The position numbers and the translations under genes were made by a program. This document shows, one piece after another, positions 4,663 to 5,198 of a stretch of 5,198 bases of DNA. Source of the stretch: Prevotella sp. (lineage in GTDB: Bacteria; Bacteroidota; Bacteroidia; Bacteroidales; Bacteroidaceae); the NCBI GenBank assembly GCA_017424205.1, contig JAFPAS010000092.1, forward strand, positions 1 to 5,198. Reading direction: 5' to 3'. Every line of letters begins with the position of its first letter. The first letter of the stretch is position 1. The notes below the pieces were generated by a model that was not told the origin of the DNA, did not search any database, and was given only the letters and a program-made list of their open reading frames with translations.

Positions 4663-4723
4663 TTCGCAGTTACGTGTGAGACTTTCTTTTTATATATAAT
4701 TCATTTTTAATATTAACAAAGAA
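4663..4723 (+). other. nusG-rplK spacer
   Basis: These 61 bases are T/A-rich after 4680 and end in an A-rich segment before the rplK ATG. No TAnnTTTG box, T-tailed hairpin or Shine-Dalgarno sequence is visible, so rplK is probably read from the upstream unit. In E. coli this position binds ribosomal protein L1 as a feedback operator; I do not see a convincing equivalent here. Confidence 0.5.
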
Positions 4724-5152
4724 ATGGCTAAAGAAGTTGCTGGATTAATCAAATTACAGATTAAGGGTGGCGCTGCGAATCCTTCTCCTCCAGTAGGACC
4801 TGCTCTGGGTTCTAAGGGTATCAATATCATGGGATTCTGCAAGGAGTTCAATGCCCGTACCCAGGATAAGGCTGGTAAAGTTCTTCCAGTTGTTATCACT
4901 TACTACGCAGACAAGTCATTCAGCTTTGAGATTAAGACTTCTCCTGCTGCAGTGCAGCTCAAGGAGATTGCTAAGGTGAAAACAGGTTCTGACCAGCCAA
5001 ACCGTAAGAAGGTTGGTGAGGTTACTTGGGATCAGATTAGAACAATCGCCGAGGATAAGCTTAAGGATCTTAACTGCTTTACAGTTGAGGCTGCAATGAA
5101 ACTTATTGCTGGTACAGCACGTAGTATGGGCGTACAAGTAGTGGAGGATTAG
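4724..5152 (+). CDS. rplK: 50S ribosomal protein L11 (uL11)
   Basis: This 142-residue protein forms the base of the ribosomal stalk at the GTPase-associated centre and takes part in factor binding and RelA-type stringent signalling. The N-terminal domain holds the proline-rich segment [11 protein letters not shown] (19-29), with the prolines that line the thiostrepton/micrococcin site. The C-terminal rRNA-binding domain ends in [23 protein letters not shown] (120-142), the family's hallmark. Length is normal. [13 protein letters not shown] is the canonical start. rplA follows after four bases, so the two are surely co-transcribed and possibly translationally coupled. Confidence 0.98.
   Translation: MAKEVAGLIKLQIKGGAANPSPPVGPALGSKGINIMGFCKEFNARTQDKAGKVLPVVITYYADKSFSFEIKTSPAAVQLKEIAKVKTGSDQPNRKKVGEVTWDQIRTIAEDKLKDLNCFTVEAAMKLIAGTARSMGVQVVED
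5143..5147 (+). promoter_or_regulatory. Shine-Dalgarno-like GGAGG before rplA
   Basis: GGAGG lies within the last codons of rplK (Val-Glu), nine bases before the rplA ATG, a near-ideal distance. It is the only well-spaced Shine-Dalgarno core among the gene starts of this window; rpsU, hpf, tuf, secE, nusG and rplK show none. It may be fortuitous, because GTG GAG GAT encodes the conserved VED tail of L11. Confidence 0.4.
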
Positions 5153-5156
5153 TAGT

Positions 5157-5198
5157 ATGAGTAAGAGATATATTGAAAGTGCTAAACTTGTTGACAAA
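5157..5198 (+). CDS. rplA: 50S ribosomal protein L1 (uL1), 5' end only
   Basis: The first 14 codons, MSKRYIESAKLVDK, match the usual N-terminus of bacterial L1 and the frame stays open to the window edge. L1 forms the mobile L1 stalk at the E site and in E. coli represses its own operon. The position four bases after rplK is the universal order. The gene is cut by the window edge, not broken. Confidence 0.9.
   Translation, partial: MSKRYIESAKLVDK

Noticed and set aside
4663..4723. L1 autoregulatory operator in the rplK leader
   Set aside because: I could not find a hairpin resembling the 23S rRNA L1 site; the spacer is short and mostly A/T.

Overview
The window is a housekeeping locus of the translation and protein-export machinery. 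It most likely comes from a member of the Bacteroidales, probably near Prevotella/Bacteroides. The evidence is: (i) promoters of the Bacteroidota type (TTTG at -33, TAnnTTTG at -7) instead of TTGACA/TATAAT; (ii) A-rich, Shine-Dalgarno-free leaders before most genes; (iii) the order rpsU - tyrosine recombinase - hpf - tRNA cluster - tuf - tRNA-Trp - secE - nusG - rplK - rplA; (iv) protein sequences such as the bS21 N-terminus MIIVPVKENENIERALKKFK. The genus is inferred, not proven.

Layout, all genes on the + strand. 1-44: possible C-terminal end of an unidentified upstream gene. 45-338: no recognisable gene; the rpsU promoter sits at about 227-257. 339-530: rpsU (bS21). 531-713: spacer with two small hairpins and a probable promoter for the next unit. 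714-1598: XerC/D-type tyrosine recombinase, followed by 1674-1973: short hibernation factor HPF. 1982-2073: strong Bacteroidota promoter of the tRNA-tuf operon, with a perfect palindrome over its -33 box and an inverted repeat across its start region. 2074-2479: tRNA-Thr(UGU), tRNA-Tyr(GUA), tRNA-Gly(UCC), tRNA-Thr(GGU), with a terminator-like hairpin between Tyr and Gly. 2565-3752: tuf. 3753-3825: possible internal promoter and a hairpin. 3826-3896: tRNA-Trp(CCA). 3914-4102 secE, 4120-4662 nusG, 4724-5152 rplK, and from 5157 the first 14 codons of rplA, which continues past the window.

The genes serve one theme. EF-Tu, the tRNAs it delivers, ribosomal proteins bS21, uL11 and uL1, and the hibernation factor act in translation. 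NusG links transcription to translation, and SecE is part of the membrane translocon. XerC/D, which resolves chromosome dimers, is the outsider. The order tRNA-Thr/Tyr/Gly/Thr-tuf matches the thrU-tyrU-glyT-thrT-tufB operon of E. coli, so the arrangement is ancient.

I see no mobile element, CRISPR array, phage gene or novel defence system. The observations worth following are fine-scale: a terminator-like hairpin inside the tRNA-tuf unit, a compensated A19/U56 tertiary pair in tRNA-Gly, symmetrical elements at the tRNA-tuf promoter, and sequence shared between promoters.
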